A stretch of 64,000 bases of DNA. Origin: Pelagovum sp. HNIBRBA483 (GTDB lineage Bacteria; Pseudomonadota; Alphaproteobacteria; Rhodobacterales; Rhodobacteraceae). Below are positions 56,377 through 64,000 of this stretch, in pieces; positions within the stretch are counted from its first letter, which is position 1, and each line of letters starts with the position of its first letter. The stretch lies in NCBI RefSeq assembly GCF_040931995.1, contig NZ_CP162412.1, positions 124,001 to 188,000 on the forward strand, read 5' to 3'. Both the position numbers and the translations under genes were made by a program. A model generated the notes under the pieces. It was not told the origin of the DNA and did no database searches. It saw only the letters and a list, made by a program, of their open reading frames with translations.

Positions 56377-58632
56377 ATGGCTAATTCTCGGGTAACGCGC
56401 GAAGACGCGCTTGCTTTTCACATGGACCCAACTCCGGGGAAGTGGGAGGTGCAGGCGACGGTGCCAATGACCACCCAGCGCGACCTTTCGCTGGCCTATT
56501 CGCCCGGTGTGGCAGTGCCTTGCGAGGAAATCGCGGCGAAGCCTGAAACGGCGTATGATTACACCAACAAGGGCAACCTTGTCGCGGTTATCTCAAACGG
56601 GACGGCGGTTCTTGGCCTTGGGAACCTTGGTGCGCTGGGCTCGAAGCCGGTGATGGAAGGCAAGTCGGTTCTGTTCAAGCGGTTTGCGGATGTGAACTCG
56701 ATTGATATCGAGTTGGACACCGAAGACCCTGACGAGTTTTGCCGTGCGGTACGGCTGATGGGGCCGACCTTTGGTGGGATCAATCTTGAGGACATCAAGG
56801 CACCTGAATGCTTCATCATTGAGCAGCGCCTGAAAGAGGAAATGGACATCCCCGTGTTCCATGACGACCAGCATGGAACGGCGGTGATTTGCGCGGCGGG
56901 TTTGCTGAATGCGCTGCATATTTCAGGTAAGAAGATCGAGGACTGTAAGATTGTGCTCAATGGCGCGGGCGCGGCAGGCATTGCCTGTATCGAATTGCTG
57001 AAGTCGATGGGCGCGCGGCATGACAACTGCATCGTTTGTGACACCAAGGGCGTGATCTATCAGGGCCGCACCGAAGGTATGAACCAATGGAAATCGGCCC
57101 ATGCGGTGAAGACGGAATTGCGGACGCTTGAAGAGGCGATGAAGGGGGCTGATGTCTTCCTTGGTGTTTCTGTTAAAGGGGCGGTGACGCAAGATATGGT
57201 TCAGTCAATGGCGCCTGATCCGGTGATTTTTGCCATGGCGAACCCCGATCCCGAAATCACACCAGAAGAAGCTCATGCAGTGCGCGAGGATGCGATCGTT
57301 GCAACAGGGCGGTCGGATTACCCCAATCAGGTCAATAATGTTTTGGGCTTTCCCTATCTGTTCCGTGGGGCACTCGATATTCATGCCCGTGCGATCAACG
57401 ATGAAATGAAGATTGCTTGTGCGCAGGCGTTGGCTGCCTTGGCGCGGGAAGATGTGCCGGATGAAGTGGCGATGGCCTATGGACGGAAGCTGAACTTCGG
57501 GCGGGATTACATCATTCCGACGCCGTTTGACCCGCGCTTGATCCATCGCATCCCGCCAGCCGTGGCGCGGGCCGGAATGAATACAGGCGTCGCGCGACGG
57601 CCGATTGTTGATATGGACGCCTATGAGCTGACCCTGAAGAGCCGCATGGATCCGACGGCCTCGATCCTGCGGTCGATCAATGCGCGGGCGCGGGCTGCAC
57701 AGGCGACGATGATCTTTGCCGAAGGTGATGATCCGCGCGTATTGAGAGCAGCGGTGCAATACCAGCGCAACGGATTTGGCAATGCGTTGGTGGTTGGGCG
57801 CAGCAGTGACGTAAAAGAGAAGCTGACGGTTGAGGGGATGGCCGACGCGGTATCGGAGATCGAGGTCGTGAATGCCGCGAATACCAGCCACCTCGATCAC
57901 TATAAGAGTTTTCTCTATGATCGCTTGCAACGGAAGGGCTTTGATCGCGCGGATATTCACCGGCTCGCGGCGCGGGATCGGCATGTGTTCAGCGCGCTTA
58001 TGCTGGCGCATGGACACGGCGACGGCTTGGTGACGGGGGCCACGCGGAAATCAGCGCATGTTTTGGAGCTGATCAATCACGTTTTCGACGCTTCCCCTAG
58101 CAGCGGCGCTGTTGGTGTTTCAGCAGTTCTGCACAAAGGGCGGATCGTGCTGATCACTGATACGCTGGTGCATGAGTGGCCTGACGAGAATGATCTGGCT
58201 GATATTGCCGTGCGTGGTGCGGCTGTGGCGCAGGATCTCGGGCTGGAGCCGCGGGTGGCGTTCCTGTCTTTCTCGACATTCGGGCATCCGGTATCGGAGC
58301 GGGCCGACAAAATGCACCAAGCGCCAAAGGTGTTGGACGCGCGGCGGGTCGACTTCGAATATGAAGGCGAGATGACCGTCGATGTGGCGCTGAATGTCAG
58401 GGCGCAGGAGAACTATCCGTTCCAGCGGCTGACCGGCCCAGCCAATGTTCTGGTTGTTCCCGCGCGGCACTCGGCTTCAATCTCGGTGAAATTGATGCAG
58501 GAGATGGCGGGCGCGACGGTGATCGGGCCGATTCTGACGGGTGTGGATAAACCGATCCAGATTTGTTCAACCGTTTCGACGGTGAGCGACATTCTCAACA
58601 TGGCGGCGCTGGCCGCGACGAATGTTGGATAG
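56377..58632 (+). CDS. maeB: NADP-dependent malic enzyme with phosphotransacetylase-like domain
   Basis: Oxidative decarboxylation of malate to pyruvate, 751 residues. The malic enzyme part (about 1-430) shows FHDDQHGTA and the Rossmann motif NGAGAAGIAC. The C-terminal 320 residues are a phosphotransacetylase-like domain that acts as a regulatory acetyl-CoA sensor in this family. GGGAGGA precedes the ATG. The next gene starts 11 bases downstream. Confidence 0.95.
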   Translation: MANSRVTREDALAFHMDPTPGKWEVQATVPMTTQRDLSLAYSPGVAVPCEEIAAKPETAYDYTNKGNLVAVISNGTAVLGLGNLGALGSKPVMEGKSVLFKRFADVNSIDIELDTEDPDEFCRAVRLMGPTFGGINLEDIKAPECFIIEQRLKEEMDIPVFHDDQHGTAVICAAGLLNALHISGKKIEDCKIVLNGAGAAGIACIELLKSMGARHDNCIVCDTKGVIYQGRTEGMNQWKSAHAVKTELRTLEEAMKGADVFLGVSVKGAVTQDMVQSMAPDPVIFAMANPDPEITPEEAHAVREDAIVATGRSDYPNQVNNVLGFPYLFRGALDIHARAINDEMKIACAQALAALAREDVPDEVAMAYGRKLNFGRDYIIPTPFDPRLIHRIPPAVARAGMNTGVARRPIVDMDAYELTLKSRMDPTASILRSINARARAAQATMIFAEGDDPRVLRAAVQYQRNGFGNALVVGRSSDVKEKLTVEGMADAVSEIEVVNAANTSHLDHYKSFLYDRLQRKGFDRADIHRLAARDRHVFSALMLAHGHGDGLVTGATRKSAHVLELINHVFDASPSSGAVGVSAVLHKGRIVLITDTLVHEWPDENDLADIAVRGAAVAQDLGLEPRVAFLSFSTFGHPVSERADKMHQAPKVLDARRVDFEYEGEMTVDVALNVRAQENYPFQRLTGPANVLVVPARHSASISVKLMQEMAGATVIGPILTGVDKPIQICSTVSTVSDILNMAALAATNVG

Positions 58633-58643
58633 GTGAGGACCGA

Positions 58644-59552
58644 ATGAACGATAAGGTCACGACCCATCAGGCAGAAGAAGATGCGCGCAATGCGGATATT
58701 CTCATCTATGTGAACGGTGAACTGAAACCGCGTAGCGAGGCGCTTGTGAGTGTCTACGACAGCGGTTTCATGCTGGGTGATGGTGTTTGGGAGGGTCTGC
58801 GGCTGTATGATGGGCGGTGGTCGTTCATGGACGAGCATCTGGATAGGCTTTTCGAGGCGGCAAAGACCATTGATCTGGACATCGGTTTGGATCGTGAAGG
58901 CGTCAAAAATGCCTTGTTAGAGACGCAAAAGGCAAATGGAATGACCACAGACGCCCATGCGCGGCTGATGGTTACGCGCGGGATCAAGATGCGGCCGTTC
59001 CAGCATCCGTCGCTGTCGCGCCAAGGGCCGACCTTCGTGATCATCATGGAGCATTCGAAGCCTAAAATCCCGCGCCCAATCCGGCTGGCGACGGTGCCGC
59101 ATTTGCGGGGCTTGCCGATGACGCAAGATCCGAAGCTCAACAGCCATTCAAAACTGAATTGTATTTTGGCCTGTATCGCGGCCGAAAAGGCAGGCGCTGA
59201 TGAGGCGCTGATGCTTGATGTGCATGGTTTTGTGAACACGACGAACGCCTGCAATTTCTTCATTGTGCGCAAGGGTGAGGTTTGGACCTCGACCGGCGAT
59301 TACTGCATGAACGGGATCACGCGGCAGAAGGTAATCGACCTGTGCCGCGCAAACGGGATCCCGGTCTATGAGCGGAATTTCTCTCTGGTGGATACCTATG
59401 GCGCGGATGAGGCCTTCCTGACGGGAACTTTTGGCGCGCAGACGCCCGTGAGCGAGATTGATGGACGGATGATCGGAACCGGCGAAATGGGTCCGGTAAC
59501 GGAGCGCATTCGTGGGCTTTACAAAGTCTTGGTCACTGGGGCTGCCGCATGA
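58644..59552 (+). CDS. Class IV aminotransferase-like PLP protein with altered cofactor site
   Basis: A 302-residue member of the branched-chain/D-amino-acid aminotransferase fold. It keeps the DSGFMLGDGVWEGLR start, the GITRQKVIDL segment and the DEAFLTGT segment. Two lysines near residues 162 and 168 (PKLNSHSKLN) could bind PLP. The glutamate that normally pairs with the PLP pyridine nitrogen (VxEGxxxN) is replaced by Thr in the FVNTTNACN segment. The start has GTGAGGAC upstream. Its stop overlaps the sulfotransferase-like gene as ATGA. Often annotated as a branched-chain aminotransferase, but that activity is doubtful here. Confidence 0.82.
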   Translation: MNDKVTTHQAEEDARNADILIYVNGELKPRSEALVSVYDSGFMLGDGVWEGLRLYDGRWSFMDEHLDRLFEAAKTIDLDIGLDREGVKNALLETQKANGMTTDAHARLMVTRGIKMRPFQHPSLSRQGPTFVIIMEHSKPKIPRPIRLATVPHLRGLPMTQDPKLNSHSKLNCILACIAAEKAGADEALMLDVHGFVNTTNACNFFIVRKGEVWTSTGDYCMNGITRQKVIDLCRANGIPVYERNFSLVDTYGADEAFLTGTFGAQTPVSEIDGRMIGTGEMGPVTERIRGLYKVLVTGAAA

Positions 59553-60247
59553 AAATCGCCATGTGGTCGGGGCCGCGGAACCTGTCTACGGCGATGATGT
59601 ATTCCTTTGGCAACCGCGATGATTTCGCCGCGTGGGACGAGCCGTTTTATGCGCCCTACCTCTCAGCGAGCGGGATCGAGCACCCGATGAATGCCGAGAT
59701 TTTGGCGGCGCATGAAGCAAGCGCTGAAGCTGTGGCCGCGCAGATCAGCGGGCTGGTTCCAGACGGCCGTGAGCATTGGTACATGAAGCACATGCCGCTC
59801 CATATGTTGGAGGGTTTTCCACTGGCGTGGGCGGAGGATAGTGTGAACGTGCACTTAATTCGCCATCCGGCGCGGGTGGTAGCGAGTTACAGCGCGAAGC
59901 GGGAACAGCCGACGCTGGATGATATCGGCTATTGGCAACATGCTGAGATGCTCGCGCGGTTTCCCGGCCCGGTAATCGATAGCGCTGATGTGCGGCGCGA
60001 CCCGCAAGGTATGCTCAAGCGGCTTTGCGCCGAGATCGGGCTGCCATTCGACCCTGCGATGCTCCGCTGGGAAGCAGGGCCGCGTAGTTTTGATGGCATT
60101 TGGGCGTCGCATTGGTATGGCGCTGTGCATCAGAGCACTGGGTTTGCTGGAGCCGAAGGACCACTGCCGGAAAATGAAAACGCGGCCCTCGTTGAGGCCG
60201 CGCTCCCGTATTACGAAGAAATGTCTGCGCGAAAACTTCGGGCTTAG
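59549..60247 (+). CDS. Sulfotransferase-like P-loop protein
   Basis: A 232-residue cytoplasmic protein. The N-terminal [11 protein letters not shown] loop resembles the PAPS 5'-phosphosulfate-binding loop, and the [12 protein letters not shown] segment resembles the 3'-phosphate site with its Arg and Ser. The DEPFYAPYL segment is typical of a subfamily found next to, or fused with, class IV aminotransferases. The real donor and acceptor are unknown. It is coupled to the aminotransferase by ATGA and its stop interlocks with that of argG. Confidence 0.78.
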   Translation: MKIAMWSGPRNLSTAMMYSFGNRDDFAAWDEPFYAPYLSASGIEHPMNAEILAAHEASAEAVAAQISGLVPDGREHWYMKHMPLHMLEGFPLAWAEDSVNVHLIRHPARVVASYSAKREQPTLDDIGYWQHAEMLARFPGPVIDSADVRRDPQGMLKRLCAEIGLPFDPAMLRWEAGPRSFDGIWASHWYGAVHQSTGFAGAEGPLPENENAALVEAALPYYEEMSARKLRA

Positions 60248-61467
60248 CCCATGCGCCGCTTGCGGGCGGCGAGGAGCTTTAGGCGCAGCGCGTTGAGCTG
60301 GATGAAACCCGCGGCATCTTTCTGATCGTAAGCGCCGGCGTCGTCTTCGAAGGTAACGTGTGCCTCGGAATAAAGACTATAATCCGACCAACGGCCAACG
60401 GTGCGGGCAAGGCCCTTGTAGAGCTTGAGCCGAACCGTGCCGGTGACGTGCTCTTGGCTTTTGTCGATCAGGGCTTGCAGCATTTCGCGTTCGGGGCTGA
60501 ACCAGAAACCGTTGTAGATCAGCTCGGCGTAGCGGGGCATGATCTCGTCCTTGAGGTGGGCTGCGCCACGATCAAGCGTGATCTGTTCAATGCCGCGATG
60601 TGCTTCGAGAAGGACGGTGCCGCCGGGGGTTTCGTAGATGCCGCGGGACTTCATGCCGACAAAGCGCCCTTCGACCAGGTCAAGGCGGCCGATGCCGTGC
60701 TTACCGCCAAGTTCGTTAAGCTTGGTGAGGATTTCGGCCGGGGACATGGCGGTGCCGTTGATGGAGACAGCATCGCCCTTTTCAAATCCGATTTCGACAT
60801 ATTCTGGCGTATCGGGCGCGTCTTCGGGGTGAACCGTGCGCTGGTAGACGTAATCCGGCGCCTCATCGGCGGGGTTTTCGAGAACCTTGCCTTCGGACGA
60901 GGTGTGGAGAAGGTTCGCATCGACCGAGAAGGGCGCTTCGCCGCGCTTGTCTTTCGCGATCGGAATTTGGTGTGCCTCGGCAAATTCAAGCAGCTTGGTG
61001 CGGCTGGAGAGATCCCACTCGCGCCACGGCGCGATGACCTTGATGTCGGGGTTCAGCGCGTAGGCGGAAAGCTCGAAGCGGACTTGATCGTTGCCTTTGC
61101 CCGTTGCACCGTGGGCCACTGCATCGGCGCCGGTTTCCTCAGCGATCTCAACAAGGCGCTTGGAGATCAGCGGGCGGGCGATGGAGGTGCCGAGGAGGTA
61201 CAAGCCCTCGTAGACCGCATTGGCACGGAACATCGGGAATACGAAATCGCGAACAAACTCTTCGCGGACGTCCTCGATAAAAATGTTTTCCGGCTTGATG
61301 CCCAGCATCTCGGCTTTTTGGCGGGCGGGTTCTAGCTCCTCGCCCTGACCGAGATCGGCGGTGAAGGTGACAACCTCACATCCGTATTCTGTGTTGAGCC
61401 ACTTCAGAATGATCGACGTATCAAGACCACCGGAATAGGCGAGAACAACTTTTTTGGGCGCGGACAT
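60244..61467 (-). CDS. argG: Argininosuccinate synthase
   Basis: Joins citrulline and aspartate with ATP in arginine synthesis, 407 residues. The PP-loop motif AYSGGLDTS is at residues 10-18 and the [14 protein letters not shown] segment and substrate-binding [12 protein letters not shown] end are intact. It is convergent with the sulfotransferase-like gene and divergent from the membrane protein gene downstream on the map. Confidence 0.97.
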   Translation of the reverse strand: MSAPKKVVLAYSGGLDTSIILKWLNTEYGCEVVTFTADLGQGEELEPARQKAEMLGIKPENIFIEDVREEFVRDFVFPMFRANAVYEGLYLLGTSIARPLISKRLVEIAEETGADAVAHGATGKGNDQVRFELSAYALNPDIKVIAPWREWDLSSRTKLLEFAEAHQIPIAKDKRGEAPFSVDANLLHTSSEGKVLENPADEAPDYVYQRTVHPEDAPDTPEYVEIGFEKGDAVSINGTAMSPAEILTKLNELGGKHGIGRLDLVEGRFVGMKSRGIYETPGGTVLLEAHRGIEQITLDRGAAHLKDEIMPRYAELIYNGFWFSPEREMLQALIDKSQEHVTGTVRLKLYKGLARTVGRWSDYSLYSEAHVTFEDDAGAYDQKDAAGFIQLNALRLKLLAARKRRMG

Positions 61468-61590
61468 CTGTCACTCCATATTCAAACTCGCGTGGGCGAT
61501 ATAGGGTTTTGCAGTTTAGGGCAAGCTGACGCAATTGACCTTCACCCCCGTAACCGCCATCTATCTGTGAAATATTTGGGAGATGCGCGT

Positions 61591-62376
61591 ATGGGCGGCC
61601 GGATTGTACAACATGCTTTTGGAATGATTTTCCGCAATTTGGCGGAGTCGTTGAAGATTTTGTTGGGGCCGAGCCTCATCGCGCTTGCAGTTTTCTATTT
61701 GCTGCTGGGTTCGGCTGGGGTGTCGCTTGGCCAATTCGCGGCGGCGATGCAAATGGGTGGCGCAATGAGCCCAGAACTGGCAGCGGCTGCGCCGTTTCTG
61801 TTGATCGGGATGGTGCTCTACTTCCTGATCTTCTGCTGGATTGCCGTTGCGTGGCACCGCTTTGTATTGCTGGAAGAATATCCCGGCCTGTTGCCGCCGT
61901 TGCCTGCTGGAGTGGTGGCCCATTACGCTTGGCGTTCGTTCGGGTTGGCCATGCTGATGACGGTCGGTTCTATCCCGGTATTGCTGGTCCTCGGGATGGC
62001 GCTTGGGCCAATGATAATGAATGGTGCTATGGGCGGTGTCGTTGAACTTTTTTTTGGCGTCATCGTTACGACGCTCTTCACCTATTTCTGGTTCCGGTTG
62101 GCTATTGTGCTGCCGGCGACCTCGCTCGGCGAGCCGCTATCATTGCGCGAAGGTTGGGGCGCGTCGGGGCGACTTTCAGGCCCGATTTTGAATACCGCCT
62201 TCATAATGTCGTTGGTCAATCTGGTGCTGTCTTTGGTGGTGGGGATCATCGCGAGCGTCTCTGTGCTGTTGGCGCAGTTGATTAATCTTGGCGGTACACT
62301 CGTGATCCTGCTCGCAGGTGTCAGCGTCTTGACCACGCTTTACGGGCATTTGATTGAAGGCCGTGAATTGCCCTAG
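61591..62376 (+). CDS. Multi-pass membrane protein of unknown function
   Basis: A 261-residue integral membrane protein with about six hydrophobic segments and few polar loops. It resembles the membrane domain of the YciC/GDPD-associated type. I do not recognise catalytic residues. The ATG at 61591 has GGGAG nine bases upstream; a longer frame to 61492 lacks support. It ends in a CTAG interlocked with the Nudix gene stop. Confidence 0.75.
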   Translation: MGGRIVQHAFGMIFRNLAESLKILLGPSLIALAVFYLLLGSAGVSLGQFAAAMQMGGAMSPELAAAAPFLLIGMVLYFLIFCWIAVAWHRFVLLEEYPGLLPPLPAGVVAHYAWRSFGLAMLMTVGSIPVLLVLGMALGPMIMNGAMGGVVELFFGVIVTTLFTYFWFRLAIVLPATSLGEPLSLREGWGASGRLSGPILNTAFIMSLVNLVLSLVVGIIASVSVLLAQLINLGGTLVILLAGVSVLTTLYGHLIEGRELP

Positions 62377-62804
62377 AGCAATTGGAGGAAGTGGCGGTCG
62401 CCGGGGCTCGACACCCGTTCCGCTGCGACGTCACGCGGCAGAATGACCGGCATGTGGTCCGGCTCAATCGCGGGTCCGATCTGGCGAACGGGGTGTGCGA
62501 GATAGATGTGGCAGATCTTTTCGGCCCAGAGATCGTATTCCGGCATGAAGGTGAAGCGACGATACGACCCCAAGCGGCGCGGCGCGGTAATCTTCCAGCC
62601 AGTTTCCTCGAACACTTCGCGATGAAGAGCGGCGATGGGCTGTTCGCCCGGGTCAATGCCGCCACCGGGGAGCTGCAACTCTTGGTGTATCCCGCCTTGA
62701 AAGGTCAAAAGCAGGTCGCGGCCCATCGGAAGGACAGCATAGATTCCGGGGCGCGTGCGATAGGGCTTATCGGGGCGCGGGCTGTCACCAAAGCGTCTAT
62801 TCAC
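62373..62804 (-). CDS. Nudix hydrolase
   Basis: Small hydrolase of 143 residues with the Nudix box near residues 50-72 (GGGIDPGEQPIAALHREVFEETGW). The GTG at 62804 is chosen because AGGGGGA lies just upstream and the protein then starts as in relatives; a longer frame to 63017 would overlap hslO. The substrate is not known. It is divergent from hslO. Confidence 0.85.
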   Translation of the reverse strand: MNRRFGDSPRPDKPYRTRPGIYAVLPMGRDLLLTFQGGIHQELQLPGGGIDPGEQPIAALHREVFEETGWKITAPRRLGSYRRFTFMPEYDLWAEKICHIYLAHPVRQIGPAIEPDHMPVILPRDVAAERVSSPGDRHFLQLL

Positions 62805-62882
62805 ATTGTCCCCCTTGGACCCAGCCCTATTCCTATTATATGGACGCTCTAACTCTATAGCACCGCCGCAAGGATCCCCACA

Positions 62883-63872
62883 ATGATTGGCTCGCAAATC
62901 GCATGGGACGATACCGTCCTCCCCTTTCAGCTCGACAAGTGTGATGTGCGTGGGCGCGTTGTGCGGCTGGACGGTGTTCTCGATGAGATTCTGTCGCAGC
63001 ATTCCTATCCGCCACAAATTGAAGCACTTGTAGCTGAGATGGCGCTTATGACGGCAATGATCGGGCAGACGATCAAGCTGCGGTGGAAGCTTTCTCTACA
63101 AGTGCGCGGAAATGGCGGTGCTCGTTTGATCGCGACGGATTATTATTCGCCAACTGAGGAGGGCGCCCCTGCAGGGATACGGGCCTATGCGAGCTTTGAT
63201 GAGGAAAAGCTGCATGGCGTGGAGAACCCATTTGAGCTGATCGGATCGGGATACTTTGCGATTTTGATCGACCAAGGCTCGGGAATGACGCCCTATCAAG
63301 GCATCACGCCAATTGCTGGCGGTTCACTTGCCGCATGTGCTGAAACTTATTTTGCCCAATCCGAACAGTTGCCGACACGGTTTTCGCTGAGCTATGGCCG
63401 TTCGCAGTTCCCTGGCGGTGCAGAAAGCTGGCGTGCCGGTGGTTTGATGTTGCAGCACATGCCAAAAGCCTCGCCGCATGTTTCGGGCGAAGGTGGTAGT
63501 GGTGAAGAGGGGTTGCTGTCGGCAGATGACATTTTGGATGGCGAGGACGGTGAAAACTGGAACCGCGCCAACCTGCTGCTCGACACGGTTGAAGCGCTGG
63601 AGCTGATTGGCCCGACGGTGCAACCTACCGAATTGCTCGTGCGGCTCTTCCACGAGGAAGCACCACGGGTTTTTGATGCGCAGGCGTTGAAGTTTGGATG
63701 TTCTTGTTCGGCCGACAAGGTGCGCGAGAGCCTTTCGATTTATTCTGCGAAGGATATTGATAGCATGACAACCGACGAAGGCATCGTTACAGCGGATTGC
63801 CAGTTCTGCGGGGCACATTACGAGTTTGACCCCAAAACGCTCGGCTTTGAGGCTGAAAAGAAAGATGACTGA
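62883..63872 (+). CDS. hslO: Redox-regulated chaperone Hsp33
   Basis: Holdase of 329 residues activated by oxidation. The C-terminal zinc site has CSC and then CQFC cysteine pairs (about residues 276-312); zinc release on oxidation unfolds this region and activates the protein. AAGGAT lies about ten bases before the ATG. Its stop overlaps the next start by eight bases. Confidence 0.95.
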   Translation: MIGSQIAWDDTVLPFQLDKCDVRGRVVRLDGVLDEILSQHSYPPQIEALVAEMALMTAMIGQTIKLRWKLSLQVRGNGGARLIATDYYSPTEEGAPAGIRAYASFDEEKLHGVENPFELIGSGYFAILIDQGSGMTPYQGITPIAGGSLAACAETYFAQSEQLPTRFSLSYGRSQFPGGAESWRAGGLMLQHMPKASPHVSGEGGSGEEGLLSADDILDGEDGENWNRANLLLDTVEALELIGPTVQPTELLVRLFHEEAPRVFDAQALKFGCSCSADKVRESLSIYSAKDIDSMTTDEGIVTADCQFCGAHYEFDPKTLGFEAEKKDD

Positions 63873-64000
63873 GATCAGGCCGTGGCTGGAAAGGGCAATT
63901 AGCGCGGAGGGGCGGCCTTCCTCTGATTATGACCTGAATCCAGAACGGCCTGTTGTTTCTGTGTCCCAATTAAAACCGGCTGCGGTTCTCGTGCCGATTT
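63865..64000 (+). CDS. CoA pyrophosphatase-type Nudix hydrolase (partial, 5' end only)
   Basis: Only the first 45 codons are inside the window. The visible part (KPAAVLVPI) matches the N-terminus of CoA-pyrophosphatase Nudix proteins, and such a gene follows hslO in many Rhodobacterales. The Nudix box is beyond the right edge, so the assignment rests on the start and on context. Confidence 0.65.
   Translation, partial: MTEIRPWLERAISAEGRPSSDYDLNPERPVVSVSQLKPAAVLVPI

Overview
The window is chromosomal DNA of an alphaproteobacterium, almost certainly a member of the Rhodobacterales (Rhodobacteraceae/Roseobacter group). The main reasons are a RegB-SenC-RegA redox cluster, Mic60 and HemY-like genes beside hemD, an addB-addA-trxA-hslVU run, a SecB-DnaQ-CoaE-AroE-Maf block next to the origin, and rho-mnmE-mnmG-rsmG-parA-parB with two perfect parS sites. 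Most of it is core genome. No insertion sequence, prophage or CRISPR array was found.

Layout. Positions 1-5416 hold a leftward sugar-uptake operon: a LacI regulator, a binding protein, two ABC permeases and a clan GH-J glycosidase cut by the window edge. A tandem three-copy operator-like array lies in front. Positions 5776-10608 hold a leftward two-subunit molybdenum hydroxylase (IorA/IorB type) with an alpha/beta hydrolase downstream and a divergent AraC regulator. A tRNA-Thr(CGU) follows, with unusual repeats at its 3' flank. Positions 11006-17789 hold HemY-like, Mic60-like and hemD leftward, then tsaD, gpsA and three small genes rightward. Positions 18007-21613 hold ahcY, an HD phosphohydrolase and an acidic secreted beta-helix protein.

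Positions 21675-26446 hold RegA, SenC and RegB, a PAS protein and tsaE. Positions 26439-36412 hold addB, addA, trxA, hslV, hslU and an MFS transporter. Positions 36392-41643 hold an Smr protein, a Tim44-like protein, fxsA, secB, dnaQ, coaE, aroE and maf. The AT-rich gap 41644-42043 is very probably the chromosomal replication origin. It has one exact and several near-consensus DnaA boxes, and the genes immediately flanking it (dnaQ-maf on the left, hemJ-parB on the right) point away from it. hemJ, rho, mnmE, mnmG, rsmG, parA and parB follow on the right; parS sites overlap the starts of mnmG and rsmG.

Positions 49386-58632 hold hemW, rdgB and rph (leftward), hrcA and grpE (rightward), mutS (leftward) and a malic enzyme (rightward). 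From 58644 to the end come an atypical class IV aminotransferase coupled to a sulfotransferase-like protein, argG, a membrane protein, a Nudix protein, hslO and the start of a CoA-pyrophosphatase-type Nudix gene.

The genome is tightly packed. Many neighbours overlap as ATGA or TAATG, and four convergent pairs share interlocked stop codons. Some conserved clusters seem to lack members often present in relatives: amgK-murU before addB, mltA between the Tim44-like and Smr genes, and ppsR-hemE at the origin. The most unusual items are the aminotransferase/sulfotransferase pair, the repeat-built acidic beta-helix protein, the operator array and the repeats beside the tRNA.
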